A stretch of DNA of 64,000 nt. Origin: Saccharibacter sp. 17.LH.SD. GTDB lineage: Bacteria; Pseudomonadota; Alphaproteobacteria; Acetobacterales; Acetobacteraceae. This document shows positions 1-8,766 of this stretch, piece after piece; within the stretch, counting starts at the first letter, position 1; the number at the start of each line of letters is the position of its first letter. A program made the translations under genes and the position numbers. The stretch is taken from positions 124,001-188,000 of the forward strand of contig NZ_WVHO01000012.1 in assembly GCF_009834805.1 (NCBI RefSeq). The letters run 5' to 3'. Below the pieces are notes generated by a model. The model saw only the letters and a list, made by a program, of their open reading frames with translations. It ran no database searches and was not told the origin of the DNA.

Positions 1-195
1 GGTGTGAATTGGGCTTTGGTTGAAGGTGGCCCGTCCTTGCTGCGTACCTTAGAGCACGAAGCCTTGTGGGATGATTGGTTGACGATTCAGCAAGGGCACA
101 AGGGCGAAGCAGATACAGCAACGTGGAAACAACGAAAACATTTAGATGGGATGGTGAGCCCGCTGGTGTTTTTTCAGCCAGATGGGGAGGTATAA
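1..195 (+). CDS. ribD: RibD, riboflavin deaminase/reductase, C-terminal fragment
   Basis: This is the 3' end of a gene that begins before the window. The residues LVEGGPSLLRTL match the conserved LVEGGP segment of the NADPH-binding reductase domain of RibD, which reduces the ribosyl side chain of the pyrimidine intermediate in riboflavin synthesis. Only about 64 residues are visible, so the deaminase domain cannot be judged. The gene stops two bases before the ribE start, as expected for a ribD-ribE-ribBA-ribH operon. The identification rests on this short segment plus the strong context. Confidence 0.82.
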   Translation, partial: GVNWALVEGGPSLLRTLEHEALWDDWLTIQQGHKGEADTATWKQRKHLDGMVSPLVFFQPDGEV

Positions 196-197
196 AG

Positions 198-848
198 ATG
201 TTTTCAGGAATTATTGATCGAGTTGGGCATGTTGAGGTTGCCGATGTGCGTGAACATGCCATGGATTTGCGTGTGTCAGGTGGTTTTGATGATTTGGTTG
301 CGGGAGAAAGTATTGCCGTCAATGGCGTGTGTTTGACGGTAGAGCGCTTCACCCAGGATGGGACGATGGATTTCCACTTAAGTGGTGAAACATTGTCGCG
401 GACTGCGTTGGGAGAACTTACAAAGGGGAGCCGCGTCAATTTGGAGCGAGCTGTGTCGCTGAGCACGCGTCTTTCTGGGCATATTGTTCAAGGACATGTT
501 GATACGGTTGCTTTCTTTATAAAGGCTTCAAAGATCGGTGATTCTCATCATGTTGTGATGTTTCTGCCGCAAGAATTGCGTCGTTATGTCGTGGAAAAAG
601 GATCGATTACGCTGAATGGCATTAGTCTGACTGTTAATACGTTGCGTGATGGTGTGACGTATGAGGGGCGATCGGGTTTTGAAATTGGTTTGATGATCAT
701 TCCACATACCTGGACGCATACGGATTTATCGACATTGACATCAGGTGTACATGTTAATGTGGAAGTTGATGTCATGGCAAAATATGTTGAAAATCTCCTG
801 AAATTTTCACCTGAAGATGTCGCTGACCGGGTAGGAGATGTCCTATGA
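198..848 (+). CDS. ribE: Riboflavin synthase, alpha subunit
   Basis: The enzyme dismutates two 6,7-dimethyl-8-ribityllumazine molecules to riboflavin and the pyrimidinedione. The 216-residue protein starts MFSGIIDRVG, the usual MFTGII-type start, and shows the two lumazine-binding beta-barrel repeats: the first with AVNGVCLTV, the second with GHIVQGHVD followed by LNGISLTVN. The reading frame is open upstream to position 75, but the family start, the ribD stop just upstream and a GGGGAGG ribosome binding site at about 184-190 place the start at 198. Its TGA overlaps the ribBA ATG (ATGA), which indicates translational coupling. Confidence 0.95.
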   Translation: MFSGIIDRVGHVEVADVREHAMDLRVSGGFDDLVAGESIAVNGVCLTVERFTQDGTMDFHLSGETLSRTALGELTKGSRVNLERAVSLSTRLSGHIVQGHVDTVAFFIKASKIGDSHHVVMFLPQELRRYVVEKGSITLNGISLTVNTLRDGVTYEGRSGFEIGLMIIPHTWTHTDLSTLTSGVHVNVEVDVMAKYVENLLKFSPEDVADRVGDVL

Positions 849-2113
849 GTAAGGGTTTATCTCCAGCGCTTAGAGCCGCTATTATGGCTGTACGGGCGGG
901 CCGTATGGTTGTGATGGTTGATGATGAAGACCGGGAGAATGAGGGTGATCTCATCTTAGCGGCTCAGTTTGCGACACCGCAGGCAATCAATTTTATGGCA
1001 CGTCAGGCGTGCGGTCTTATCTGCTTGTCATTGGAGGCGGAGCAAATTGACCGTTTGGGGTTGCCTCCTATGGTGGAAAAGAACCGTGATCCGCGTGGCA
1101 CAGCTTTCACAGTATCAATTGAAGCGGCAACGGGCGTCACGACAGGGATATCAGCAGGGGATCGTGCACGGACCATTCGGGTGGCGTCAAATCCGGAGGC
1201 AAAACCGAGTGATATTGTTTCTCCCGGTCATATGTTCCCATTAAGAGCGCATCCTGATGGTGTTGTTGCTAGAGAGGGGCATACGGAGGGAGCGATTGAT
1301 CTTATGCGCTTGGCTGGCTTGCAGCCTTCTGGCGTTATTTGTGAGATCATGGCTGAAGATGGCACCATGATGCGTTTAAAGGATCTTCGGTCCTATGCCT
1401 TACGGCATGATCTCCCTTTGATTAGTATTGCAGAGATGCGAGCCTGGATCCTTCAGCATGGGCGAGATGCGGTTAAGGGGATCGAAGGAAAATCGGTTAC
1501 GCCTAAGAGAGAATTGTCTGAACATGCGGCGATTGCCGTAGCAGATTTGCCAAGCTTGTGTGGCGGGGCAGATTTAAAAGTTCATGCTTTTAGAGCTGAT
1601 GATGGAGAGGAGCATTTAGCTCTCGTGAAAGGGGACCTTACGCAGGGGGTTCCATTAGTGCGGTTGCACTCAGAATGTGTCACGGGGGATGCTCTAGGGT
1701 CGTTAAGGTGTGATTGCGGGCCGCAATTGCGCGAGGCACTGCATCGCATAGCCGAGTCTGAAAATGGTGTTTTAGTCTATCTGCGTGGCCATGAAGGGCG
1801 TGGCATTGGGCTCGTTAACAAAATACGCGCCTATGAGCTACAAGATCAAGGATTGGATACAGTTGAAGCAAATGAAGCGCTAGGGCTTCCTGCTGATGCA
1901 CGGCGTTGGAATATGGCCGCGGATATTTTACGTGCTTTAGGTGTTACGACACTTACATTACTGACCAACAATCCTGCGAAGGAACAGGGTCTTATTGACG
2001 AGGGCTTTAAGATTGAAGGGGTAGAGCGCTTAGAAGTCCCTTCCAATCCTTTTAATCGACATTATCTAGAAACTAAAAGAACCCGTATGGGGCATTTTCT
2101 TCAGGAGAGTTAA
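845..2113 (+). CDS. ribBA: Bifunctional DHBP synthase / GTP cyclohydrolase II
   Basis: The protein supplies both riboflavin precursors: 3,4-dihydroxy-2-butanone 4-phosphate from ribulose 5-phosphate, and the pyrimidine from GTP. Residues about 1-205 are the RibB domain, with the acidic loop [12 protein letters not shown] and [16 protein letters not shown]. Residues about 210-422 are RibA, with the zinc-binding segment [18 protein letters not shown] and GHEGRGIGL. Both catalytic segments look intact; some alphaproteobacterial RibBA paralogs have a degenerate RibA half, and this one does not. The 422-residue length is normal for a fusion. It overlaps ribE by four bases and ends one base before ribH. 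Confidence 0.95.
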   Translation: MSKGLSPALRAAIMAVRAGRMVVMVDDEDRENEGDLILAAQFATPQAINFMARQACGLICLSLEAEQIDRLGLPPMVEKNRDPRGTAFTVSIEAATGVTTGISAGDRARTIRVASNPEAKPSDIVSPGHMFPLRAHPDGVVAREGHTEGAIDLMRLAGLQPSGVICEIMAEDGTMMRLKDLRSYALRHDLPLISIAEMRAWILQHGRDAVKGIEGKSVTPKRELSEHAAIAVADLPSLCGGADLKVHAFRADDGEEHLALVKGDLTQGVPLVRLHSECVTGDALGSLRCDCGPQLREALHRIAESENGVLVYLRGHEGRGIGLVNKIRAYELQDQGLDTVEANEALGLPADARRWNMAADILRALGVTTLTLLTNNPAKEQGLIDEGFKIEGVERLEVPSNPFNRHYLETKRTRMGHFLQES

Positions 2114-2114
2114 C

Positions 2115-2594
2115 ATGAGTAAGCATATCGCGACGGCCCCTAAGGGATTACGACTGTCGCCAGCGCCAAAAATTGCTGTGCTTGTGAGCCGGTTTAATAC
2201 CGAGGTTACTGGAGGGTTGAAGAAAGGGGCTCTTCAATGGCTTGAGGAACATGGCGTTGATGACGTTGATATTTTTGATGCTCCGGGAGCTTTTGAGCTA
2301 CCGATCATGGCACAGTCTTTGGCGAAGACACGTCGTTATGAAGGGATCATCTGTTTGGGATGTGTCATCAAGGGAGATACGGCGCATTTTGAATTTATTT
2401 CAATGGGAGCAACAATTGGCCTGATGCAGGCTCAGCTCAATACGGAAACGCCCATATCGTTTGGTATATTAACAACATATACTGAAGAACAAGCCGTTGT
2501 GAGATCACGGGATGATGCGCATAATAAAGGGCGTGAAGCTGCTGCGGCTTGCATAGAAGCAGCATCTTTTCTGCGAGAGGCGATGTTATCCTAA
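2115..2594 (+). CDS. ribH: 6,7-dimethyl-8-ribityllumazine synthase
   Basis: The enzyme condenses the pyrimidine and butanone phosphate intermediates to lumazine, the substrate of RibE. The 159-residue protein has the family landmarks VLVSRFNTEVTGGLKKGA, DAPGAFELP, GCVIKGDTAHFEFIS (the position of the usual GxVIxGxTxHF with the catalytic His) and FGILTTYTEEQA. It starts one base after the ribBA stop. nusB, a common neighbour after ribH in proteobacteria, is absent; a possible hairpin terminator follows and then two unrelated glycosyltransferase genes. Confidence 0.95.
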   Translation: MSKHIATAPKGLRLSPAPKIAVLVSRFNTEVTGGLKKGALQWLEEHGVDDVDIFDAPGAFELPIMAQSLAKTRRYEGIICLGCVIKGDTAHFEFISMGATIGLMQAQLNTETPISFGILTTYTEEQAVVRSRDDAHNKGREAAAACIEAASFLREAMLS

Positions 2595-2614
2595 TAATAA
2601 TTTAGGAAAAGATT

Positions 2615-2650
2615 GAGGAGAGGTGTGTTGAGAATTCTCCTCTTTCTGTT
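2615..2650 (+). terminator. Possible terminator of the riboflavin operon
   Basis: GAGGAGA at 2615-2621 pairs with TCTCCTC at 2636-2642 around a 14-base loop, followed by a T-rich stretch. The stem is only 7 bp and the loop is long, so the call is tentative, but it sits 20 bases after the ribH stop and before an unrelated gene. Confidence 0.4.
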
Positions 2651-2697
2651 AGCTTTCTCCCTGAAGCTGTTTAGTTCTGTGAAGAGAAGGGAAGCTC

Positions 2698-4521
2698 GTG
2701 GTCGATATATGTGTTTATATAAGTCAGGCCAGGGTATACCCAATATTACAGAGTGATGTGTTTTCTCCTATTTACACTGTTTCGATATCAAAAGAAGATG
2801 AAAAGCTCAATACTGGCAGAGAGAATGAGGGTATTCAATTCCCTGAATGGGGGCGTGTAGCAACGCTTTATAACGTTTGGAAACAGACGAATCATGATAT
2901 GACGGGGTGGATGCAAGAGGCGCGCTATCTTTCTTTTGCTGAAGGCAAAAGGGATGATGGGTCTATCGCGCGTTTTTCAAAACCGTTTTGTCATTATTAT
3001 GGGTGGACCAAGAAGTCCGTTTATTCTTTCTCCCGGAAATATGATCTTGTTTTACCCTGTATTTATCCGGTCCACGAATTATCCGTATTGAATGATGTCA
3101 AAACGCCTTACGATTTTTATCTCAGTGAGGGCGGGACAGCATCAGAAATAAATTTAATGTTGGGTCTTATACGGGAGCGTTATCCAGAAAAATATATTCA
3201 CGCTCTCAAATTCCTTCATGGAACAGAGATGATGCCATGGCATCTTTTCGTTATGAAGAAGCAGCTTTTTCAAGCGCACGGTAAATTTTTATTTGATGTT
3301 CTCTTCGAAATGAGAGCTCAGATGCCTATGGCAGGGCGTATTGGGTTTCAGCGTCAAAATTGGGAATTTTTAGCAGAAATATTGTGGAATATTGATATGA
3401 ATTCTCTTTATGCAACGCATAAGGAGATAAAGGTAAAGAGATCTCCGATTGTTTATATTGATGACCAGGATTATACGCTATCACGCCGTGACATTGTAGC
3501 TCGTATTACTGCACACGAAAATAATGTGAAGCAGTATTTGTCTACAAGAATTTTGTTTGGTGGAAAGATAAATATTGTCATTTCGTTTGATGACCATTAT
3601 GTGAAACCAGCCTATGCAACAATTAATTCAGTGTTGCAGCACACAACATCATGCAAAGAAATAACATTCTATGTCATTCATGATGAGAAACTTTCTGAGA
3701 AGACTCGAAATGAAATAAGAAAAACGTATAAAAATAAAGTTTCCATAGAGTTCTTATCGGTAGGGGAGAGTTTTATTAATGATTTTCCCTTAAATAGAAG
3801 TCATGTTAATGTAAATACATACTATAGATTATTAATACATAAATTGCTTGGTAAAGATATTGAGAGAGTTATTTATCTAGATACAGACATAATTCTATGT
3901 GAAGATATTGTTGATTTATGGAATGTTGATTTAAATCATCACATTATTGGTGCTGTAGGAGATGAAAGCGGCCGCGTAGGAGAGTGGCGGTTATTTAAAA
4001 CGCAAGGAAAGACGCCTTACATTAATGCTGGTGTTTTTGTGTTTGATCTTAAAAGAGCGCGTGAGCGATATCAAAATCTTGATTTTCTTTATGCGGATAT
4101 TTTCTATAATAATATCGAATCCGTAATCATGCAGGACCAAGATATTCTCAATATTGCCTATAAAAATGATATTTACCTTATTTCGTTAAGTTGGAATGTT
4201 CCCTCTTCGTTTTACTGTCGTAAAGGGAGTCATTCTGATGGTGGTTATGAGGGAATAGAACATATGTTTTCTCGTAAGGAACGAGAAGAAGCCATAAAAA
4301 AACCAAAAATTATCCATTTTACGGGGAGACAAAAACCCTGGAAGCTTAGCTGTAACCATCCCTTGAAGGCACTATATTGGCAAGCTTATGAGCAGACAGA
4401 GGGTGCGTCTTTTTCCTTGAGGGATCGAGTGTGTCTATGGAATAATTATCTCAGTGTTAAGAAAAATCGTGTCCTGATTCAGACGAATAACAAATTGATA
4501 GAAATTCCTTTTGGTGTCTAG
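2698..4521 (+). CDS. Two-domain glycosyltransferase (DUF4422-like N-terminus, GT8 C-terminus)
   Basis: The 607-residue protein probably makes part of a surface polysaccharide. Residues about 1-250 resemble DUF4422, a domain found in polysaccharide glycosyltransferases: an aromatic segment followed by MMPWHLFVMKKQLFQ and a C-terminal RIGFQRQNWEFLAEILWN. From about 285 a GT8 (LgtC-like) domain begins with INIVISFDDHYVKPAYATI, has the metal-binding YLDTDIIL (DxD), INAGVFVFDL, DQDILNIAY and the closing IIHFTGRQKPW. The start is a GTG after AAGGGAAG. The gene is more AT-rich than the rib and pqq genes on either side, which suggests transfer. Acceptor and donor sugars are unknown. Confidence 0.78.
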   Translation: MVDICVYISQARVYPILQSDVFSPIYTVSISKEDEKLNTGRENEGIQFPEWGRVATLYNVWKQTNHDMTGWMQEARYLSFAEGKRDDGSIARFSKPFCHYYGWTKKSVYSFSRKYDLVLPCIYPVHELSVLNDVKTPYDFYLSEGGTASEINLMLGLIRERYPEKYIHALKFLHGTEMMPWHLFVMKKQLFQAHGKFLFDVLFEMRAQMPMAGRIGFQRQNWEFLAEILWNIDMNSLYATHKEIKVKRSPIVYIDDQDYTLSRRDIVARITAHENNVKQYLSTRILFGGKINIVISFDDHYVKPAYATINSVLQHTTSCKEITFYVIHDEKLSEKTRNEIRKTYKNKVSIEFLSVGESFINDFPLNRSHVNVNTYYRLLIHKLLGKDIERVIYLDTDIILCEDIVDLWNVDLNHHIIGAVGDESGRVGEWRLFKTQGKTPYINAGVFVFDLKRARERYQNLDFLYADIFYNNIESVIMQDQDILNIAYKNDIYLISLSWNVPSSFYCRKGSHSDGGYEGIEHMFSRKEREEAIKKPKIIHFTGRQKPWKLSCNHPLKALYWQAYEQTEGASFSLRDRVCLWNNYLSVKKNRVLIQTNNKLIEIPFGV

Positions 4522-4526
4522 TTGTA

Positions 4527-5336
4527 ATGAAAATTAAACCTATTTCTACGAGTGATTGGTCGATCGTTGTACCTTACTACAACGAAGAAGTTTATTTACT
4601 GCAATGTTTATCATGCATCGTAAGGCAGACCTCGGCTCCTAGAACTGTTATTCTTGTGAATAATGGGTCTACAGACCGCTCTCCTGATATCGTTTATTAT
4701 TTTAAAAAAATTTATAAAGATTATCTTGATATTATTCTTGTTGATGAAGAGATACCAGGAAAAATCTACGCGATGCGCGCGGGAATAAAGCACGTTAATA
4801 CAAAGCGTTTTGCTATTTGGGATGCTGATGCATTCTATCCATCAAATTACTTGGAAACAGCAGATAAGTTCTATCAGAAAAATGTTGTTGCCGTTATGGC
4901 TGCTGATGTCCGGCATGATATGCTTACGATGAGTGATCGTATTCGGATGGTGAAGCTTTTCATACTAAGCCGAATTTTCACATCGGAGTGTCATGCAGGA
5001 GGGTATGCAGAAACCTTTGATACAGAAGCTTATCACAAAGTTGGAGGTTTTGATCCTGACCTATGGCCCTATGTGTTAGAGGATCATGAAATCGTTCAAA
5101 GACTTTTGGGGGAGGGAGAAGTGGTTTATCCGCCAGGGCTGTGGTGCTGTCCTTCTCCGCGGCGTCATGATCGCTCAAGGGTAACGTGGACGTCACTTGA
5201 GAAGCGGCTTTATAGGTTTTTACCCTATAAACTCAAGGACTGGTATTTTTACTCTTTCTTGGGGCCACGCTTTAAAGAGCGCGGTTTGCTCAATACACGC
5301 CTGCGTGAGCAGGCATGGCAGTGGAAAAAGCGCTAG
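4527..5336 (+). CDS. Family 2 glycosyltransferase
   Basis: The 269-residue protein has the GT-A fold of family 2. The segment WSIVVPYYNEEVYLLQCL is the nucleotide-binding start, VNNGSTDRSPDI is the NDGSTD-type motif, and WDADAFYPSNY holds the DxD-like metal site; FDPDLWPYVLEDHEIVQRL is the acceptor-side ED motif. There is no C-terminal membrane segment, so it is probably cytoplasmic or peripheral. It lies five bases after the DUF4422/GT8 gene, and the two probably act on the same glycan. Like its neighbour it is AT-rich. The sugar used is not predictable. Confidence 0.82.
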   Translation: MKIKPISTSDWSIVVPYYNEEVYLLQCLSCIVRQTSAPRTVILVNNGSTDRSPDIVYYFKKIYKDYLDIILVDEEIPGKIYAMRAGIKHVNTKRFAIWDADAFYPSNYLETADKFYQKNVVAVMAADVRHDMLTMSDRIRMVKLFILSRIFTSECHAGGYAETFDTEAYHKVGGFDPDLWPYVLEDHEIVQRLLGEGEVVYPPGLWCCPSPRRHDRSRVTWTSLEKRLYRFLPYKLKDWYFYSFLGPRFKERGLLNTRLREQAWQWKKR

Positions 5337-5363
5337 TGTATTAGTCGGCATTTTTATAATAGT

Positions 5364-6452
5364 TTAGGAACTAAATTTCCGATAGTGGAGAGTTTGCGGT
5401 TCAGTATTTTGAGCTTCTGCAACGGCCGTTTCTACAACCTTGTGAAATGGCGAGAGCGTACAGATGGGGTCTGTTAGGTTTGCTTTTCCTGCTAGGGCGA
5501 GCGCTTGGCAGCGGCATCCCCCCCAATCAACTTCTTTATGATCACAGGATGCACAAGGTTCTGGCATCCAAGTCGTCCCGCGAAAGAGATTGAAACTTTC
5601 TGATTGATACCAGATCGAAGAAAGAGATGTCTCACGAACATTCTCAAATGAGAGGTGAGGAATAGTCTCGGCTGCATGGCAAGGGAGTGCACGCCCTGAA
5701 GGGGAGATATTGATGAAACGACGCCCCCACCCTCCCATACAGGGTTTGGGACGATCCGCGTAATAATCTGGGGTAACGTAATCAATGGCAAGACCGCCTT
5801 TTTCTTCTTCTGCTTTTACATAGCGATCGGCTTCTTGAAGCTGTTCTGGTGAAGGGAGAAGCGCAAGACGGTTTTTGAGGGCCCAGCCGTAATATTGCGT
5901 ATGAGCCATTTCAATACGTTGAGCATCAAGCTCGCGAGCGAGCTGAAACATAGCGGGAATACGAGAGATATTGTGTTTTTGCAGAACAAAATTAAGCGTA
6001 ATGGGAATACCGGCTTCATTGATAAGGCGGGCCGCTTCTAATTTCCGAGGTTGCACTTCCTTAAAGCCACTGAGGCGATCGGCTTCTTTCTGATCAATAT
6101 CCTGAAAAGACAGCTGAATATGGTCCAAGCCTGCTTCATCAAGCGCACGCATGGAATCTGAATTGATAAGAACACCAGATGTAATGAGGTTAGTGTAAAG
6201 ATTTAGATGTCGTGCATGGGCGATAAGTTCATACAGGTCGGGGCGTGCCATGGGTTCCCCGCCTGAGAAATGCACTTGAAGAACACCCAACTCAGCCGCC
6301 TCGTCCATGACACGCTTCCAGGTGCGCGTATCGAGTTCTTGTGCTTTGCGCTCTAGTTCGAGTGGGTTCGAGCAATAAGGACAAGAGAGCGGGCAGCGGT
6401 GAGTGAGCTCCGCGAGCATGCTCATAGGGGGGGCTACGGTAGGTGTCGTCAA
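5364..6452 (-). CDS. pqqE: PQQ synthesis radical SAM protein PqqE
   Basis: PqqE forms the carbon-carbon bond between Glu and Tyr of the PqqA peptide, with PqqD as chaperone. The 362-residue protein carries the radical SAM motif CPLSCPYC (Cys20, Cys24, Cys27) and a C-terminal SPASM region with CMGGWG, PCHAAE, CASCDHKEVDWGGCRCQ and a late Cys for the auxiliary iron-sulfur clusters. The start is a TTG at 6452 whose TTGA overlaps the pqqD stop, matching the tight overlaps along the operon. It ends close to the convergent glycosyltransferase gene. Confidence 0.96.
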   Translation of the reverse strand: MTTPTVAPPMSMLAELTHRCPLSCPYCSNPLELERKAQELDTRTWKRVMDEAAELGVLQVHFSGGEPMARPDLYELIAHARHLNLYTNLITSGVLINSDSMRALDEAGLDHIQLSFQDIDQKEADRLSGFKEVQPRKLEAARLINEAGIPITLNFVLQKHNISRIPAMFQLARELDAQRIEMAHTQYYGWALKNRLALLPSPEQLQEADRYVKAEEEKGGLAIDYVTPDYYADRPKPCMGGWGRRFINISPSGRALPCHAAETIPHLSFENVRETSLSSIWYQSESFNLFRGTTWMPEPCASCDHKEVDWGGCRCQALALAGKANLTDPICTLSPFHKVVETAVAEAQNTEPQTLHYRKFSS

Positions 6453-6727
6453 AGCCGGAGAACTCTTTTTTCAATAAGGCCAGAAAGTAACGCCATAACA
6501 TCATGGGCGATTGTTTCACGTGGAGCATCAAAACGCGAACATAATTCATCAATGATGGAAGCGACGGAACGCTTCCCATCGAGAAGCTGCAAAACAATGG
6601 CAGCAATAGGGTCGGCAATCAGTGCTCGTTCCGGTGCTTGGATAAGCCACTGGTCACGGACTTTGTCATGTTGGAGGCGATAGCCCCGGGTAAAGCCAGG
6701 GCTATCTTGTTCAGTTAATGGTGTCAT
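6449..6727 (-). CDS. pqqD: PQQ peptide chaperone PqqD
   Basis: The 92-residue protein is the RiPP recognition element that binds PqqA and presents it to PqqE. Typical features are GYRLQHDKVRDQWLIQAPE (winged-helix beta-strand lead-in) and the segment LDGKRSVASIIDEL, with a hydrophobic C-terminus. The ATG overlaps the pqqC stop (ATGA), and the stop overlaps the pqqE TTG start. It is free-standing here rather than fused to PqqC or PqqE as in some species. Confidence 0.95.
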   Translation of the reverse strand: MTPLTEQDSPGFTRGYRLQHDKVRDQWLIQAPERALIADPIAAIVLQLLDGKRSVASIIDELCSRFDAPRETIAHDVMALLSGLIEKRVLRL

Positions 6728-7455
6728 GGCGTTTCTGGGACAAAGGCTCCAGCAGGGATGTTCCCCTCAACATAAGCATGATCAAGGGCGTCGAGCAGTG
6801 TCCAAAGCACGTTGCATTTGAATTCTAGAGCCTCAATGACGTCCTGTTGCTGTTCGGGGGTGCGTGCATGCTCTTTGACATAGGAGAGAGCAAAAGTAGA
6901 GTCACGCGGGGCTTGGGTTAAGCGTGGTGTAAAATATGCCATCGTATCCCGAGAAATGAAGGAATAATTTCTGAGCATTCCTTCCATGCGTTCTCCGATG
7001 ATGGTGGGAGAGAAAAGTTCGGTTAACGATGATGCAATGGCTGCGAGTATCGAACGATCACGTGTGAAATTGACATAGGCATCTACAGCAAACCGCGTTG
7101 ATGGGAGCAGACCCTGCAAGCTTTTGACATAGTCTGTATCAAGGCCCAGGCCTTCTGTCAGTTTGAGCCAACGCGCAATTCCACCAATATTATCGTGTGT
7201 GCCGTCGTGATCTTCAATGCGATGGCGCCATTCTCGACGTAGCTCAGGTGTCGGCAAATGTGCTAAAATGTAAGCGTCTTTAATGGGGATTTGTGATTGG
7301 TAATAGTAGCGGTTTAAAGCCCAGGCTTGGAGCTGTCCCTTTGTCAATTCACCATTATACATGGCTTTATGAAGCGGATGGTTACGATGGTAACGTTCGG
7401 CACCAATGTGGCGTAAGCGGGCCTCAAGCTCATCAGGTGATAAAAGCGTAGTCAT
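6724..7455 (-). CDS. pqqC: Pyrroloquinoline-quinone synthase PqqC
   Basis: PqqC catalyses the final ring closure and eight-electron oxidation to PQQ without metal. The 243-residue protein has YHRNHPLHKAMYNGELT, WALNRYYYQSQIPIKDAYIL and RIEDHDG, which include residues known to line the active site of the family. The frame is open to 7500, but the family start MTTLLSPDELEARLR and an ATGA overlap with the pqqB stop place the start at 7455. The length agrees with PqqC from other acetic acid bacteria. Confidence 0.95.
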   Translation of the reverse strand: MTTLLSPDELEARLRHIGAERYHRNHPLHKAMYNGELTKGQLQAWALNRYYYQSQIPIKDAYILAHLPTPELRREWRHRIEDHDGTHDNIGGIARWLKLTEGLGLDTDYVKSLQGLLPSTRFAVDAYVNFTRDRSILAAIASSLTELFSPTIIGERMEGMLRNYSFISRDTMAYFTPRLTQAPRDSTFALSYVKEHARTPEQQQDVIEALEFKCNVLWTLLDALDHAYVEGNIPAGAFVPETP

Positions 7456-8366
7456 GCTGCCTCCAAACGGAATGTCATTCCGTCTTCTGCGACAATCCAT
7501 CCCGCGTCCTCGACCATGCGACGCTGTGGGGTGTCCTCCAATAGGATGGGATTTGAGTTGTTGATGTGGATGAGGACTTTTCGCAGGTTCGGATGTTCTG
7601 CAAAATTCCTCAATGGGCCGTCGTCACCACTTACAGAGACATGCCCCATACGGTGTCCCGTTTTCATGCTTAAGCCAGCACGAACCATTTCATCGTCTTG
7701 CCAAAGTGTCCCATCGAAGAAGAATAAGTCAGCCGTAGCGACACGTTGTAAGAGCTCATCATTTATGTGAGCACATCCAGGAACATAAAGGAGTGTTTTT
7801 TGGCCGTCACTGATGGATAATCCCAGTGAATCATCCAGGTTTGTCCCATTTTTTTCTGCATAAAGCGGCGCTTTTCCCGGCACAGGGAATGCTTCTAATG
7901 TGAGGCCGGAAGGTTGGCCATCTTTAAGTGTAAGGGAAATAGGTTTCTTTAAGGGTAATTGGTAACGCGTCACGAGTTCACGGTCGAGCGCTTCAAACAT
8001 GGGATTCGCGTCGAGCTGTGCTAAGGATGACGCACTGGCCATAAGCGTAAAGGGTTCCCGTTCACGCATTGTGAACAGACCGACTGTTGTATCGATCTCG
8101 GCTCCAGTAAGAATGACACCTTGAATGGGTGTGCCACGGTGAGAGCCTTTATGTTGAAGGGCCGGCGTGGAGAGGATTTGTTGGCGGAGGTCAGGTGAAG
8201 CATTGATAAGAAACCAATGCTGACCATCGGCGCTAACGGCAATGGATGCTTGGGTACGAGGTTTAGTGCCTTGCCGGTTATAGGCTCTGAGGCAGGCTGG
8301 AGCAGCCGAATTCCATTGGGGGAACCCACCTCCAGCAGCAGAACCAAGCACAATTACATCCAGCAT
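7452..8366 (-). CDS. pqqB: PQQ biosynthesis protein PqqB
   Basis: PqqB is a metallo-beta-lactamase-fold protein that is proposed to hydroxylate the PqqA-derived diamino acid. The protein begins MLDVIVLGSAAGGGFPQWN, the highly conserved family start, and includes INASPDLRQQI, LTGAEIDTTVGL and LIHINNSNP. I chose the ATG at 8366 over the in-frame ATG at 8375 because a GGAAG lies about 9 bases before it and family members start there. It is separated from pqqA by a strong hairpin terminator (8425-8459), so it is probably expressed by read-through. Confidence 0.93.
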   Translation of the reverse strand: MLDVIVLGSAAGGGFPQWNSAAPACLRAYNRQGTKPRTQASIAVSADGQHWFLINASPDLRQQILSTPALQHKGSHRGTPIQGVILTGAEIDTTVGLFTMREREPFTLMASASSLAQLDANPMFEALDRELVTRYQLPLKKPISLTLKDGQPSGLTLEAFPVPGKAPLYAEKNGTNLDDSLGLSISDGQKTLLYVPGCAHINDELLQRVATADLFFFDGTLWQDDEMVRAGLSMKTGHRMGHVSVSGDDGPLRNFAEHPNLRKVLIHINNSNPILLEDTPQRRMVEDAGWIVAEDGMTFRLEAA

Positions 8367-8420
8367 ACGCAACATCTTCCGCTACTTTAACCCTGCGGTG
8401 CAGCGTAGCGTTCTTTTGTC

Positions 8421-8459
8421 AAAAAAGGAATGGCTGCTCCTGTGAAGCAGCCATTCCTT
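8421..8459 (-). terminator. Intra-operon attenuator between pqqA and pqqB
   Basis: A perfect 14-bp stem (8425-8438 with 8446-8459, loop of 7) is followed, in the direction of pqq transcription, by six T residues. It has every feature of a rho-independent terminator and lies about 20 bases after the pqqA stop. Known pqq operons make much more pqqA than pqqB-E transcript, and this hairpin would produce that ratio. Confidence 0.85.
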
Positions 8460-8478
8460 GTAAAGCAAAATGAGATGC

Positions 8479-8559
8479 TTATTTCTTTTCGCCACAGACG
8501 TAAGAGTTAATTTCAGCACCCAATGGGATTTCGGTCACTTTTGGTGTGTTCCAAGCCAT
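8479..8559 (-). CDS. pqqA: PqqA, precursor peptide of PQQ
   Basis: The 26-residue peptide starts MAWNTPKVTEIPLGAE and ends INSYVCGEKK. Glu16 and Tyr20 are in the required E-x3-Y spacing; these two side chains are cross-linked by PqqE and become the PQQ skeleton. The ribosome binding site AGGAGAG lies a few bases before the ATG. It is the first gene of the pqq operon and is followed by the attenuator hairpin. Confidence 0.96.
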   Translation of the reverse strand: MAWNTPKVTEIPLGAEINSYVCGEKK

Positions 8560-8668
8560 AATACTCTCCTATGGCAATGGGGTTGATGGGCATTGGGCGA
8601 AACGACAACGCTTCCCCCAACGGCAGTTTGACGCTAACGGAAAGAGCGCCGTAATGCACCACAAAAAT

Positions 8669-8688
8669 CATCACAGGCTGATGTGATG
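8669..8688. promoter_or_regulatory. Inverted repeat in the pqqA-gmk divergent region
   Basis: CATCACA at 8669-8675 and TGTGATG at 8682-8688 are perfect inverted arms with a 6-base spacer. It lies 110 bases upstream of pqqA and 79 bases upstream of gmk, without a T run, so a protein-binding operator is more likely than a terminator. The binding protein is unknown. Confidence 0.35.
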
Positions 8689-8766
8689 TTTCGGGTACTG
8701 CTTGTCAGGTAGTATTCGTGGCGCATGCGGGCAAGAGCTATAAATCATTATTGAAAGGGGCCGTTT

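Noticed and set aside
969-1244. 91-codon frame inside ribBA
   Set aside because: Alternative-frame shadow of a gene with intact catalytic motifs.
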